Origin: Secundilactobacillus odoratitofui DSM 19909 = JCM 15043
Lineage (GTDB): Bacteria; Bacillota; Bacilli; Lactobacillales; Lactobacillaceae
Reading direction: 5' to 3'
DNA length: 64,000 nucleotides
Assembly: GCF_001434895.1 (NCBI RefSeq)
Contig: NZ_AZEE01000028.1
Span: forward strand, 186,502 to 250,501
Below are positions 53,710 through 62,438 of this stretch, in pieces. Numbering within the stretch: position 1 is the stretch's first letter; each line of letters opens with the position of its first letter. The translations under genes were made by a program, and so were the position numbers. The notes beneath the pieces were generated by a model. The model saw nothing but the letters and a program-made list of their open reading frames with translations, did not search any database and was not told where the DNA came from.

Positions 53710-54913
53710 GTTATTTCAATCACGACTATCGAGCCATTTAAAAGAAATGTTTAAGTACCTGCGGCTGGTCTTTAACGATCACTTTGTGTTTGCGCTGTTA
53801 ATTTTAATTGGTGGGTTAGGGTTAGGTTATTCAAATAGCCTCAAGCAGCTCTCAGCTGGCGTTTGGTGGAGCAAACCCGTGATTATTTTGGCACTCCTCA
53901 TTTTTCTTCAACTGGGGCAACTCGCAACGTTTTTAAAGGACGCGGATGTGGTATTTTTGCTACCACGAGAGGCTAACATTGCGCGGTATCTAACGGGTGC
54001 CAGACGGTATAGCGAAGGATTAGCGATGGTTTACCAGCTGCTGGGAATGTTTGTCTTGTTACCGTTTATCCAAGTGACCAATCGTTTAAGCGTTGCTGAT
54101 TTGGTCGTGGTGGCGGTGACACAACTACTATTGAAGGACGGCCTTTTCAGTGGTGCGGTTATGAATCGCTATCAAAATCATTACCTGATGTTGAAACGGC
54201 CAGTTTGGTTAAACGTGATTTATCCGCTAGTGATGTTGGTGATTTTAATTTATACGCAGCCAATCATTGGTCTTGTTTTGGCATTACTCGGTACTGTCGC
54301 ACTGCGGGTGATGACGCAACGCATACAAGCCGCACCGTTTGATTGGTGGCAAGCAATTAACCTTGAAAACAATCGAATGTTGCGAATTTACCGGTTCTTT
54401 AACCTCTTCACCACGGTGCCAATGTTAAAGGGTGTCGCTAAGCGTCGCCGTTACCTGGACTGGTTATTGAACTTTGTCAAACCAACTACCGGTCACACTT
54501 ATTTATACTTGTACAGTCGTGGTATCGTCCGCAGTGGTGAATTTAGTGGCTTGTACGCACGCCTCACCATATTGGGAATGCTGTTACTGTACTTTGTGCG
54601 TGGGACTTGGTTGCCAATCGTACTAGGTGTATTATTCCTGTATCTAATTGGTTTCCAGCTGATTCCGTTTTTCTGGCAGTTCGATGACATTGTCTTCACA
54701 CACTTGTATCCAATTGAACGTCAGCAACAGGTGGCTAATTTCAAACAACTGATGACTTGGTTACTCACACTAACCGCCATTTTATTCTTAATTGTATTGA
54801 GCTTTGCCAATCTTTCATGGCAGATCAGCGCAATCATGCTGCTGGTCGAATTAGTGGAGATTTGGTTTATGGTTTACTATTATTTACCTCTTCGATTAAA
54901 GAAAAAACAGTAG
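53702..54913 (+). CDS. ecsB: ABC transporter permease EcsB
   Basis: This 403-residue membrane partner of EcsA has about eight to ten hydrophobic segments. Its start overlaps the end of ecsA as ATGAATAA. The family features DADVVFLLPRE near residue 80 and a basic loop RRRYLDWLLNFVKP near 245 are present. What it exports is unsettled in any species. A hairpin terminator follows 86 bases downstream. Confidence 0.88.
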   Translation: MNKLFQSRLSSHLKEMFKYLRLVFNDHFVFALLILIGGLGLGYSNSLKQLSAGVWWSKPVIILALLIFLQLGQLATFLKDADVVFLLPREANIARYLTGARRYSEGLAMVYQLLGMFVLLPFIQVTNRLSVADLVVVAVTQLLLKDGLFSGAVMNRYQNHYLMLKRPVWLNVIYPLVMLVILIYTQPIIGLVLALLGTVALRVMTQRIQAAPFDWWQAINLENNRMLRIYRFFNLFTTVPMLKGVAKRRRYLDWLLNFVKPTTGHTYLYLYSRGIVRSGEFSGLYARLTILGMLLLYFVRGTWLPIVLGVLFLYLIGFQLIPFFWQFDDIVFTHLYPIERQQQVANFKQLMTWLLTLTAILFLIVLSFANLSWQISAIMLLVELVEIWFMVYYYLPLRLKKKQ

Positions 54914-54999
54914 CAGCCATCAAAATCAACTGCAACACCGTCATTAACCGGATTTTGCTTGACTAAGTTAGGCGGGTTGCATAAAATGAACAGTAACTC

Positions 55000-55034
55000 A
55001 AAACGACGAGCTTGTTGAAGTTCGTCGTTTTAAT
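55000..55034 (+). terminator. Terminator between ecsB and trmB
   Basis: AAAACGACGA (55000-55009) pairs perfectly with TCGTCGTTTT (55022-55031). The T-run is short. trmB starts 20 bases later, so read-through or a promoter inside this gap must feed it. Confidence 0.7.
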
Positions 55035-55053
55035 TTGGAACTGGAGGCTCATC

Positions 55054-55713
55054 ATGCGGGTACGAAAAAAACCTTGGGCGGAACAATATATTAAGGATCA
55101 CAGCGATTTAATCGTGACGGCGCCAGAGCAGCAATTAGGTCACTGGCAAGAACGTTTTTCCAAGCCACAACCGATTCAAGTTGAAATTGGGATTGGTAAG
55201 GGTCAATTCATTATTGAGATGGCACGTCAAAATCCTGACATCAACTTCTTAGGAATTGAAATTCAAGAATCTGTCATCGCAACTGCGCTTCGAAAGTTGG
55301 TTGAGAGTGAACTGACCAATGTTCAATTGGTTGAAACAGATGGTGCGAACGTGGATACGCTATTTGCCGCCAATGAAGTTGATAAACTTTACCTGAATTT
55401 TTCAGATCCATGGCCAAAGACGCGTCATGCTAAACGCCGCTTAACTTCACCTAACTTTTTGGTGCATTACCAACAAGTGTTAAAGTCCGAGGGCAAAATT
55501 CAATTTAAGACTGATAACCGTGGGCTCTTCGAATATTCTTTAGCAAGTTTTAACAATTTTGGTTTGATATTCGACGAAGTATGGCTAGATTTGCATCATT
55601 CAGATGGCAATGAGGGCAACGTTCAAACCGAATATGAAGAAAAGTTTAGTCAGAAGGGCCCAATTTATAAACTAGTCGCCCACTTTAAAGCTGAAGACAA
55701 AAAAAGAGGCTAG
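55054..55713 (+). CDS. trmB: tRNA (guanine-N7)-methyltransferase TrmB
   Basis: TrmB methylates G46 of tRNAs using S-adenosylmethionine. The 219-residue product starts at ATG 55054, six bases after CTGGAGG; an in-frame ATG at 55012 lies inside the preceding hairpin and is rejected. The SAM-binding motif I is VEIGIGKGQFIIEMA, and LYLNFSDPWPKTRHAKRRL is the substrate-site signature of the family. It lies downstream of ecsB. The 3' end overlaps the terminator of the convergent gene. Confidence 0.93.
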   Translation: MRVRKKPWAEQYIKDHSDLIVTAPEQQLGHWQERFSKPQPIQVEIGIGKGQFIIEMARQNPDINFLGIEIQESVIATALRKLVESELTNVQLVETDGANVDTLFAANEVDKLYLNFSDPWPKTRHAKRRLTSPNFLVHYQQVLKSEGKIQFKTDNRGLFEYSLASFNNFGLIFDEVWLDLHHSDGNEGNVQTEYEEKFSQKGPIYKLVAHFKAEDKKRG

Positions 55714-55734
55714 ACAGGGTGACTGTCCAACCTC
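55698..55734 (-). terminator. Terminator of the PepSY-like gene, inside the trmB 3' end
   Basis: On the minus strand GAGGTTGGACAG pairs with CTGTCTAGCCTC, G-U pairs included, then seven Ts. The stem covers the last codons and stop of trmB. Confidence 0.75.
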
Positions 55735-55741
55735 ATTAAGC

Positions 55742-56068
55742 TTATAATCGGTTAATTTTCAAAATACTGCCGGTTTTCGCGTCAGCCATAAACTCATACT
55801 GCACGAGTTGGCCATCCTCATACCGTGAAAGGCCACCGGTGTAAACCATGGTGTGAATGGCAAATTGGGCATGTCTTTTGGGCCGTTGATTGATCCACGC
55901 ACCTTCGATGGTGGCTTCACGGCGAAAGGCTTGCTTTACGCTGGCTAAAATGGCATCAGCAGTTAAATATTCACGATGCTGGACTGATTTACCCATTAGA
56001 AAGCCAAACAGTAGGCTGAGGCTGGATAGCAGACTAAGCTGCTGATAGTTTTTAAAGTTTAATTCCAT
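55742..56068 (-). CDS. Small PepSY-like membrane-anchored protein
   Basis: This 108-residue protein has an N-terminal hydrophobic segment (LSLLSSLSLLFGFLMG), a helix (TADAILASVKQAFRRE) and a short beta sheet ending in EFMADAKTGSILKINRL. The last part is the typical end of a PepSY-type domain (a strand, DAKTG turn, strand). Such proteins may inhibit proteases outside the cell. It stands alone on the minus strand with a terminator. A promoter reading left should lie near 56085-56120, but I cannot place it well. Confidence 0.6.
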   Translation of the reverse strand: MELNFKNYQQLSLLSSLSLLFGFLMGKSVQHREYLTADAILASVKQAFRREATIEGAWINQRPKRHAQFAIHTMVYTGGLSRYEDGQLVQYEFMADAKTGSILKINRL

Positions 56069-56195
56069 TGCGTTTCCTCCAAGGTTGTTTCCGTCTATCG
56101 TAGCTCAATTTTTAGTGAAGTACCACATTTATGTCTATTTTCTGAAAAACGTGTATAATGAATCACTGAATAAAAGTAAGTAAGGAGTGATTGTT

Positions 56196-56513
56196 GTGGA
56201 AGCATTACCTCAAGTAACCCATGAACAACTCAATGATAAGATTAAAACTGGTAAGTACATGTTGTACTTTTCAGCAACTTGGTGCCCAGATTGTGCCTTT
56301 ATTAAACCTGCAATGCCAGAAATCGAAGCGGAATATCCCGATTACCACTTCTTAGCCGTTGATCGTGACGAAAACACCGATTTGGCTATTGACTTAAACG
56401 TGTTAGGCATTCCCAGCTTTATTGCGTATAATAATGGGGAAGAGATCGGTCGCTTCGTCAACAAAGACCGCAAAACAAAAAAGCAGGTTGAAGATTTTAT
56501 TGATGCACTTTAA
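56196..56513 (+). CDS. Thioredoxin-family protein
   Basis: This 105-residue cytosolic protein is a single thioredoxin fold with active site W29-C-P-D-C33, differing from the WCGPC of classical thioredoxin, and the cis-proline region LGIPSFIAY. GTG 56196 is the preferred start, eight bases after AAGGAG; a GTG at 56187 overlaps that site. TATAAT at 56154-56159 is a likely -10. It sits 27 bases ahead of ytpR and is co-transcribed with it, an arrangement common in lactobacilli. Confidence 0.85.
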   Translation: MEALPQVTHEQLNDKIKTGKYMLYFSATWCPDCAFIKPAMPEIEAEYPDYHFLAVDRDENTDLAIDLNVLGIPSFIAYNNGEEIGRFVNKDRKTKKQVEDFIDAL

Positions 56514-56540
56514 TCCCATCCTGTATCGAAAGGATGCACC

Positions 56541-57176
56541 ATGTTAATTTCTAGTTATAACCAAGCAGCACTTGGCGACGTCATGATTATTTACCTCGCA
56601 CCAGATACTAAGGAACAGTCAATCGAAACCAAAGGTGCCTTTACCCGTATCTTTGACCCTGAAACCGATCAAACGTTAGGGTATAACGTTGACCAAGTTT
56701 CAGCCATTTTAGGTGAACTGAACGAGAATGGTCAGGTGTTTTTAACCGAAGCCCAGGTTGCCAAGCTAAATGACGGCTTATCAGAAGCTGGCTTTGAACC
56801 TGAGTTAAAAGCTGACCTTGAGTCTAAGTTCATCGTTGGCTACGTTGAGTCAGCGGAACCTCACCCAGATTCGAATCACATGTTGGTGACAAAGACTCGG
56901 GTTCAAAATGATCAGACAGTCCAGATTGTATCAGGTTCGCCGAACATGCAAGCTGATATCAAGGTCGTCGTGGCTGAAGTTGGCGCAATGATGCCAAATG
57001 GGCAGATTATTTGGCCTGGTAAATTGCGCGGCGTTGAAAGTGATGGTATGATTTCATCAGGAAGAGAATTACAGATTCCGGGTGCACCCGATCGGCCGGG
57101 CGCGTTGATTTTACCTGATGATTACGAAGTTGGAACGCCATTTGATTTTGATAAGGCACAAACTTTATTCAGTTAG
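56541..57176 (+). CDS. ytpR: YtpR family tRNA-binding protein
   Basis: This 211-residue protein has a C-terminal EMAP/OB-fold tRNA-binding domain (about 95-205) like the N-terminal module of PheT. Markers are FIVGYVESAEPHPDSNHMLV, then IVSGSPNM and MMPNGQIIWPGKLRGVESDG. ATG 56541 follows GAAAGGATG. The N-terminal 90 residues are specific to YtpR. Its role is not settled; RNA binding is inferred from the fold. A terminator follows. Confidence 0.9.
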   Translation: MLISSYNQAALGDVMIIYLAPDTKEQSIETKGAFTRIFDPETDQTLGYNVDQVSAILGELNENGQVFLTEAQVAKLNDGLSEAGFEPELKADLESKFIVGYVESAEPHPDSNHMLVTKTRVQNDQTVQIVSGSPNMQADIKVVVAEVGAMMPNGQIIWPGKLRGVESDGMISSGRELQIPGAPDRPGALILPDDYEVGTPFDFDKAQTLFS

Positions 57177-57188
57177 ATGAACGACGTG

Positions 57189-57213
57189 AAAAGGGGCCTC
57201 GGCCTCTTTTTTG
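57189..57213 (+). terminator. Terminator after ytpR
   Basis: AAAAGGGGCC (57189-57198) pairs with GGCCTCTTTT (57201-57210), with one G-U pair, and Ts continue. Confidence 0.85.
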
Positions 57214-57283
57214 TTTGCCTTGGCTTCTGAACTCGACATAATTTGAAACGTACTAATTCAATGATTGAATGGATGATTAAATA

Positions 57284-59998
57284 ATGAAACACTATGATGG
57301 ACCTGCTTTTTTTAGAAAGTATCGCCAACCGAAGTCAGCGGATAACCAACCGCAATTGAATGAGTCAAAAGCAGCTGAAGTACCGTTTAATCAACGACGT
57401 GAGCAACGTCAACTCAGTCAGCCAACTCGACACACACAGTTGCCTAAGCGACCTCAATCAGCTGTTAAACCGAACTCAAAACCAAATCCACATCGGGTAC
57501 TGCCGACGAAAAATGACTGGCAATCGTCAGCACCGTTTCGGCCATCTGCAGTCCCCACCCAGCTTAAGCGGCATCAACCGGCAGTGAAGATCAACTTTCA
57601 GCGTTTGATTGAGCGCTACTTTCAAAAGCCGGATCGTGATGTTTTGATTACGACCCAACAGCCAGAAGATGAGACGACGAGTGTACTATCAAATACACAG
57701 AATGATCAAGCACCAGTTTCAACAACGTTGGATACACCATCAGTGGCATCTGATGACCTGACTGATTCACAACAGAATAGTCAATTGGAATCGTTACCCT
57801 CAAAAACCGCGACTACCAACGTAATCAAACACCCTGAATCACAGGAGACGTCACAATCTGAGCAAGCATTCGCTACCAAGGAATCTGATAAAGTCGCACA
57901 AAGTGTTTCAAAGGCAACGGTAATCCCAGACGAGCCAACCTCACCAGTAGCCTCCGTAGATTCTGAATCAACGCAATTGACAGAAAATGATCAGTCTGAA
58001 TCTGGCACTCAATCTGATCAACCTCAATTCGACGCAACGCAGGTTACGGATGAACAACCGGTGACTAATTCGCCAGAGCCCGCGCCAGTTATTGATGTAT
58101 CAGGTGACCACCAACATTCCGAATTGGCCGGTGATAGCGAAGAACCACTTGAGGTACCTGAAGACCCTTCTGAAGTGGCTGAAACTACTGAACAAGCTGA
58201 TTTTGTTCACGAAAGTAGTCAGCATTCAACCACACAATCAAATGATCAAATAGAGGGCGAATCAGTTAGTTACAGTGATGAAGTTGACTCAGACCAAATC
58301 AAAACTGACTCAGCACCAGTTGTAACAGCCAGCGATCGACTAACACCACGATTTGATAAACCAGTCAAAAACACCGTCGTACCGGATGAACGCACTGAAA
58401 AGAATCAAGAGACTGTTTCAACAGCAACAGTAACAACAACGCAACCGCAATCCGATCACGGGCTTGGACATTCGCTAGGAGATATTTTAAGTGAAGAAAA
58501 CACGAGTTCACAACTCAATGAACTGGCGCTATTCCATGACAAGCCAGACGCGGTTTCAACTCAAGTCGAGCGAGGTTATCAATTCCCATCAACTGACCTA
58601 TTGACGCCACCCGTTATTCCTGACGAAAATGAATTGGATGAGTGGATCGAACATCAAGGGGAAGTTTTAGATGAGACTCTGCAGGCCTTTCACGTCGACG
58701 CGCACGTTGTTGACTGGACGATTGGACCTACCGTTACGCAGTTCCAAGTCCACTTATCACTTGGCGTGAAGGTTAACAAAATTACTAATTTAACGGATGA
58801 TTTGAAATTGGCATTAGCCGCAAAGGATATTCGAATTGAAGCACCGATTCCAGGTAAAACCACCGTTGGAATCGAAATTCCAAATCCTAAGACCAGACCG
58901 GTGATGTTATCGGAAGTGCTTGAATCAAAGGCCTTCACGAATAGTAAATCACCGTTAACCGTGGCTTTAGGGGTCGACTTGTTCGGTCAGCCTCAAGTGA
59001 CGGACTTACGCAAAATGCCGCATGGTTTAATTGCGGGGGCAACTGGCTCCGGCAAATCAGTCTTTATCAATAGCTTATTGATTTCACTACTATATAAAGC
59101 CACGCCTGCACAATTACGACTCTTACTGATTGATCCAAAAGCGGTTGAACTAGCACCTTACGATCAGCTGCCGCATTTACTGTCACCCGTAATTTCAGAT
59201 CCTAAAGCTGCGGCCGCTGCCTTAAAGTGGGCCGTGACTGAAATGGATGACCGTTACGAACGCTTAGCTGCGGCTGGTGTTCGTAATATCGAACAGTATA
59301 ATGAGCGTGCCGAGTTAACGGAAGAATACGGACTTAAACTGCCTTACATTGTGATCGTCATTGATGAGTTAGCTGACTTAATGATGATGGCTTCAAGCGA
59401 AGTGCAGGATTACATCGTTCGAATTACTCAAAAGGCCCGGGCCGCCGGTATTCACTTGTTAATTGCCACTCAACGACCAAGTGTAGATATCGTCACTGGA
59501 ACGATTAAAAACAATATCCCAACCCGAGTGGCCTTTATGGTGTCCTCACAAGTGGATTCACGCACGATTATTGATACCTCTGGTGCTGAACGCCTGCTAG
59601 GGAAGGGGGACATGCTCTTCCTTGGCAATGGTGCTTCCCAACCGCTACGATTGCAAGGCACCTTCGTTGATGACGAAGTTGACCGGATTACCGACTTTGT
59701 GAGAACGCAGGGCAAGCCCCATTATGCTTTTGATCCGGATGGGTTACTCGAAAAACAGCAGGTTCAAGATAACCAAGATGAATTGATGCCTGAAGTGCTG
59801 GATTACATTGTTCAAGAAAAAACGGTGTCAACTTCAAAGCTACAACGGGTATTTTCAATCGGTTATAATCGGGCAGCCAATTTAATCGATACACTTGAAA
59901 ACAAACAGTATATTTCCGCTCAAAATGGTTCCAAACCACGCGACGTCTTTCTGACTGAAAAACAACTAGCCGAAATGCGCGCACCCCGGACTGACTAA
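57284..59998 (+). CDS. sftA: FtsK/SpoIIIE-family DNA translocase, SftA-like
   Basis: This 904-residue DNA pump clears chromosome ends from the division septum. It has no membrane helices. About 390 residues of disordered Gln/Ser/Thr/Glu-rich sequence precede the motor, which marks it as SftA-like rather than membrane FtsK. The motor has Walker A GATGSGKS (585-592) and Walker B IVIVIDELADLMM. The C-terminal gamma winged helix (about 845-895, with LQRVFSIGYNRAANLIDTLE) should read KOPS/SRS-type polar DNA signals. ATG 57284 has a weak ribosome site (ATGGATGA), suggesting low expression. murC follows about 180 bases downstream. Confidence 0.88.
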   Translation: MKHYDGPAFFRKYRQPKSADNQPQLNESKAAEVPFNQRREQRQLSQPTRHTQLPKRPQSAVKPNSKPNPHRVLPTKNDWQSSAPFRPSAVPTQLKRHQPAVKINFQRLIERYFQKPDRDVLITTQQPEDETTSVLSNTQNDQAPVSTTLDTPSVASDDLTDSQQNSQLESLPSKTATTNVIKHPESQETSQSEQAFATKESDKVAQSVSKATVIPDEPTSPVASVDSESTQLTENDQSESGTQSDQPQFDATQVTDEQPVTNSPEPAPVIDVSGDHQHSELAGDSEEPLEVPEDPSEVAETTEQADFVHESSQHSTTQSNDQIEGESVSYSDEVDSDQIKTDSAPVVTASDRLTPRFDKPVKNTVVPDERTEKNQETVSTATVTTTQPQSDHGLGHSLGDILSEENTSSQLNELALFHDKPDAVSTQVERGYQFPSTDLLTPPVIPDENELDEWIEHQGEVLDETLQAFHVDAHVVDWTIGPTVTQFQVHLSLGVKVNKITNLTDDLKLALAAKDIRIEAPIPGKTTVGIEIPNPKTRPVMLSEVLESKAFTNSKSPLTVALGVDLFGQPQVTDLRKMPHGLIAGATGSGKSVFINSLLISLLYKATPAQLRLLLIDPKAVELAPYDQLPHLLSPVISDPKAAAAALKWAVTEMDDRYERLAAAGVRNIEQYNERAELTEEYGLKLPYIVIVIDELADLMMMASSEVQDYIVRITQKARAAGIHLLIATQRPSVDIVTGTIKNNIPTRVAFMVSSQVDSRTIIDTSGAERLLGKGDMLFLGNGASQPLRLQGTFVDDEVDRITDFVRTQGKPHYAFDPDGLLEKQQVQDNQDELMPEVLDYIVQEKTVSTSKLQRVFSIGYNRAANLIDTLENKQYISAQNGSKPRDVFLTEKQLAEMRAPRTD

Positions 59999-60068
59999 AG
60001 TATGAAGCTCAGACTTGAATAGGTGAAATACCGTCATCTTATCTTGACGAATCCGCATTTAACGGAAC

Positions 60069-60097
60069 TTGTTTCAGCTTTCATGCTCTGCTAGAAT
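60069..60097 (+). promoter_or_regulatory. Promoter of murC
   Basis: TTGTTT (60069-60074) and TAGAAT (60092-60097) are 17 bases apart, with TG-C before the -10 making it extended. It lies 83 bases before the murC start. Confidence 0.7.
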
Positions 60098-60179
60098 ATT
60101 GATATGTACCAACCACCGTTGACTAACCGGCAATAGTCAACTTAAATTAAATCATTGAAGCGATGAAAAGAGGATTTTG

Positions 60180-61511
60180 ATGGACAACTCAACGACGTAC
60201 TATTTTGTTGGAATCAAAGGATCAGGAATGAGCTCACTTGCGCTCATTTTACATGATAAAGGGCTTAAGGTAGCGGGATCAGATATTACCCAGTATACGT
60301 TCACACAGCGTGGACTCGAACAGGCGAAGATTCCAGTATACCCATTTGACGCGGAGAACATCCATGAAGGGCTCACAGTGATTGCGGGTAACTCATTTAC
60401 TGATGATCATCCAGAAATCAAAAAAGCCCGGGAACTGAATTTGCCGGTCTATCGTTATCACGAATTTTTAGGAAAACTAATTGAAGGTTATACCAGTATT
60501 GGGGTAGCCGGTGCCCATGGTAAGACCAGCACGACTGGCTTACTTTCACACGTATTGTCAGGTATTGCCCCAACCAGTTATTTAATTGGTGATGGGACGG
60601 GCAAAGGGACACCTAACGCACGTTTCTTCGTTTATGAAGCAGATGAGTATCGACGTCACTTCTTGGCTACTAAGCCTGATTACGCCATTATGACCAACAT
60701 TGATTTTGATCATCCTGATTACTACCAAGACATTGACGACGTGTTCAGTGCTTTCCAGAGTTTCGCAGATCAAGTCAGCAAGGGTATTTTTGCCTGGGGT
60801 GATGATGAAAACCTGCGTCGTCTGAAGACTGATGTGCCCGTTTACTACTACGGCACGAGCGAAAAGGACGATTTTCAAGCCCGCAATATCAAACGCACGA
60901 CCAAGGGGTCACAATTCGATGTTTACTATCACGATGAATTCTTAGGCAACTATCATGTGCCATTGTTTGGCGAACACAACGTCTTAAACAGTCTGGCTGT
61001 CATTGCTGTGGCTTACTTTGAAGAAGTCGACTTAGATGCCATCAAGGACGAACTCTTGAGCTTCAAGGGTGTTAAACGCCGCTTTGCCGAACGTCAAATC
61101 GCTGACATGACCATTATCGACGATTATGCGCACCATCCATCAGAGATTCGAGCTACGTTGGATGCTGCTCGTCAAAAGTATCCTGATAAAGAAGTGATTG
61201 CCGTCTTCCAACCACATACGTTCACGCGTGTAATTGCCCTGATGGATGATTTTGCTAAGGCTTTGAACAACGCCGACAAGGTTTACTTAACTGATATCTT
61301 CAGTTCTGCTCGTGAAACCAACGGGAAGGTATCAAGTGAAGATTTGGCCAAGAAGATTAATAAAGGCGGCGAAATCTTGAAGTTAGACAACATGTCACCA
61401 CTTTTGGATTATCACAATGCTGTCGTCGTATTCATGGGTGCTGGCGACGTTCAGAAGTATGAACGCGCCTACGAAGATCTGTTGAGCCATTTGTCATTAA
61501 AAGACAACTAA
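60180..61511 (+). CDS. murC: UDP-N-acetylmuramate--L-alanine ligase
   Basis: MurC adds L-alanine to UDP-MurNAc in the cytosol, the first amino-acid step of the peptidoglycan stem. The 443-residue product starts at ATG 60180, six bases after GAGG. The N-terminal UDP-binding Rossmann part begins [20 protein letters not shown]. The ATP-binding loop is GAHGKTST (111-118). [10 protein letters not shown] is the conserved central/C-terminal motif of MurC and Mpl ligases. Full length without odd features. Confidence 0.96.
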   Translation: MDNSTTYYFVGIKGSGMSSLALILHDKGLKVAGSDITQYTFTQRGLEQAKIPVYPFDAENIHEGLTVIAGNSFTDDHPEIKKARELNLPVYRYHEFLGKLIEGYTSIGVAGAHGKTSTTGLLSHVLSGIAPTSYLIGDGTGKGTPNARFFVYEADEYRRHFLATKPDYAIMTNIDFDHPDYYQDIDDVFSAFQSFADQVSKGIFAWGDDENLRRLKTDVPVYYYGTSEKDDFQARNIKRTTKGSQFDVYYHDEFLGNYHVPLFGEHNVLNSLAVIAVAYFEEVDLDAIKDELLSFKGVKRRFAERQIADMTIIDDYAHHPSEIRATLDAARQKYPDKEVIAVFQPHTFTRVIALMDDFAKALNNADKVYLTDIFSSARETNGKVSSEDLAKKINKGGEILKLDNMSPLLDYHNAVVVFMGAGDVQKYERAYEDLLSHLSLKDN

Positions 61512-61540
61512 TTTCTTATGAATTGTTAAAGAGATAATCT

Positions 61541-61565
61541 AAAAATGATTGTTTGAATCATTTTT
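61541..61565 (+). terminator. Terminator after murC
   Basis: AAAAATGATT (61541-61550) pairs perfectly with AATCATTTTT (61556-61565) around loop GTTTG. Confidence 0.75.
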
Positions 61566-61632
61566 GATTGCAATTTTTAGTAGAATTGATACAATTGCTT
61601 GATAAGTAGGATTCTATTAAGGAGGCACCTCA

Positions 61633-62337
61633 ATGAACAATTTTGATGAACAACCCCGGCGAGTGATTAACGCTGACGTTGGCTTAAACCGTTTCTTGAC
61701 CAAAATGTATGGGTGGATGGCCTTAGCCGTTCTTATATCCGCGGTAGCAGCGATGTTTGCTAGCACTACCCCTGAATTGATGGGGCTCTTTGCTGGTCAT
61801 TACGCATTTTTACCCCTGATCATCTGGTTTGCTTTTCCATTTATTGTCACGAGCCAAGCCATGAAACGGCCTAGCTTAAGTTTCGTATTACTGATGGTAT
61901 ACGCACTTTTGACCGGTGGCATTTTATCAATGTATGCCCTTGTTTACACGGGGACAACCATTGCGTCTGCCTTTGTTTCTAGTGCAACGGTTTTCATCGT
62001 AATGGCGGCTTATGGTGCTATTACCAAACGTGACTTAAGTCGAGTGGGTGCCCAAGCAACGGCGGCCTTGATTGCTTTAGTGGTTGCCATGGTCATCAAC
62101 ATCTTCTTACACAGTAGCCTCATTGCCTACGTTTTCTCATTTGTTGGTGTGATTATCTTTACGGCATTAACCGCTTCAGATAGCCAAAAGATGAAGAAAA
62201 TTTACCTTCAAAGTGATGGTAGCAGTACTTCAACCACAGGATTAGCCATTATCGGCGCAATGCAGTTGTACCTTGACTTTGTTAACCTGTTCTTGTTCAT
62301 GCTCCGGATCTTTGGCGGTGCAGGTAATCGTGATTAA
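61633..62337 (+). CDS. Bax inhibitor-1/YccA family membrane protein
   Basis: This 234-residue protein with seven hydrophobic helices belongs to the BI-1 family, whose Bacillus member YetJ is a pH-gated calcium leak channel. It begins with a hydrophilic stretch (NNFDEQPRRVINADVGLNRF), as usual, and the conserved late region is LTASDSQKMKKIYLQ, with the Asp that gates YetJ. The family end, YLDFVNLFLFMLRIFGG, is present. ATG 61633 follows AAGGAGG. It has its own terminator. Ion transport is inferred by analogy. Confidence 0.9.
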   Translation: MNNFDEQPRRVINADVGLNRFLTKMYGWMALAVLISAVAAMFASTTPELMGLFAGHYAFLPLIIWFAFPFIVTSQAMKRPSLSFVLLMVYALLTGGILSMYALVYTGTTIASAFVSSATVFIVMAAYGAITKRDLSRVGAQATAALIALVVAMVINIFLHSSLIAYVFSFVGVIIFTALTASDSQKMKKIYLQSDGSSTSTTGLAIIGAMQLYLDFVNLFLFMLRIFGGAGNRD

Positions 62338-62349
62338 GATTAAACTTTC

Positions 62350-62385
62350 AAATCGGTTTGGGTTGTTGACCCAAACCGATTTTTA
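62350..62385 (+). terminator. Terminator after the BI-1 family gene
   Basis: AAATCGGTTTGGGT (62350-62363) pairs perfectly with ACCCAAACCGATTT (62369-62382), followed by TTA. Confidence 0.92.
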
Positions 62386-62438
62386 TTTCCCCAAAACTTT
62401 GGTAAACTAGTGATGAGATCAAGAGTGGAGGATATCCA

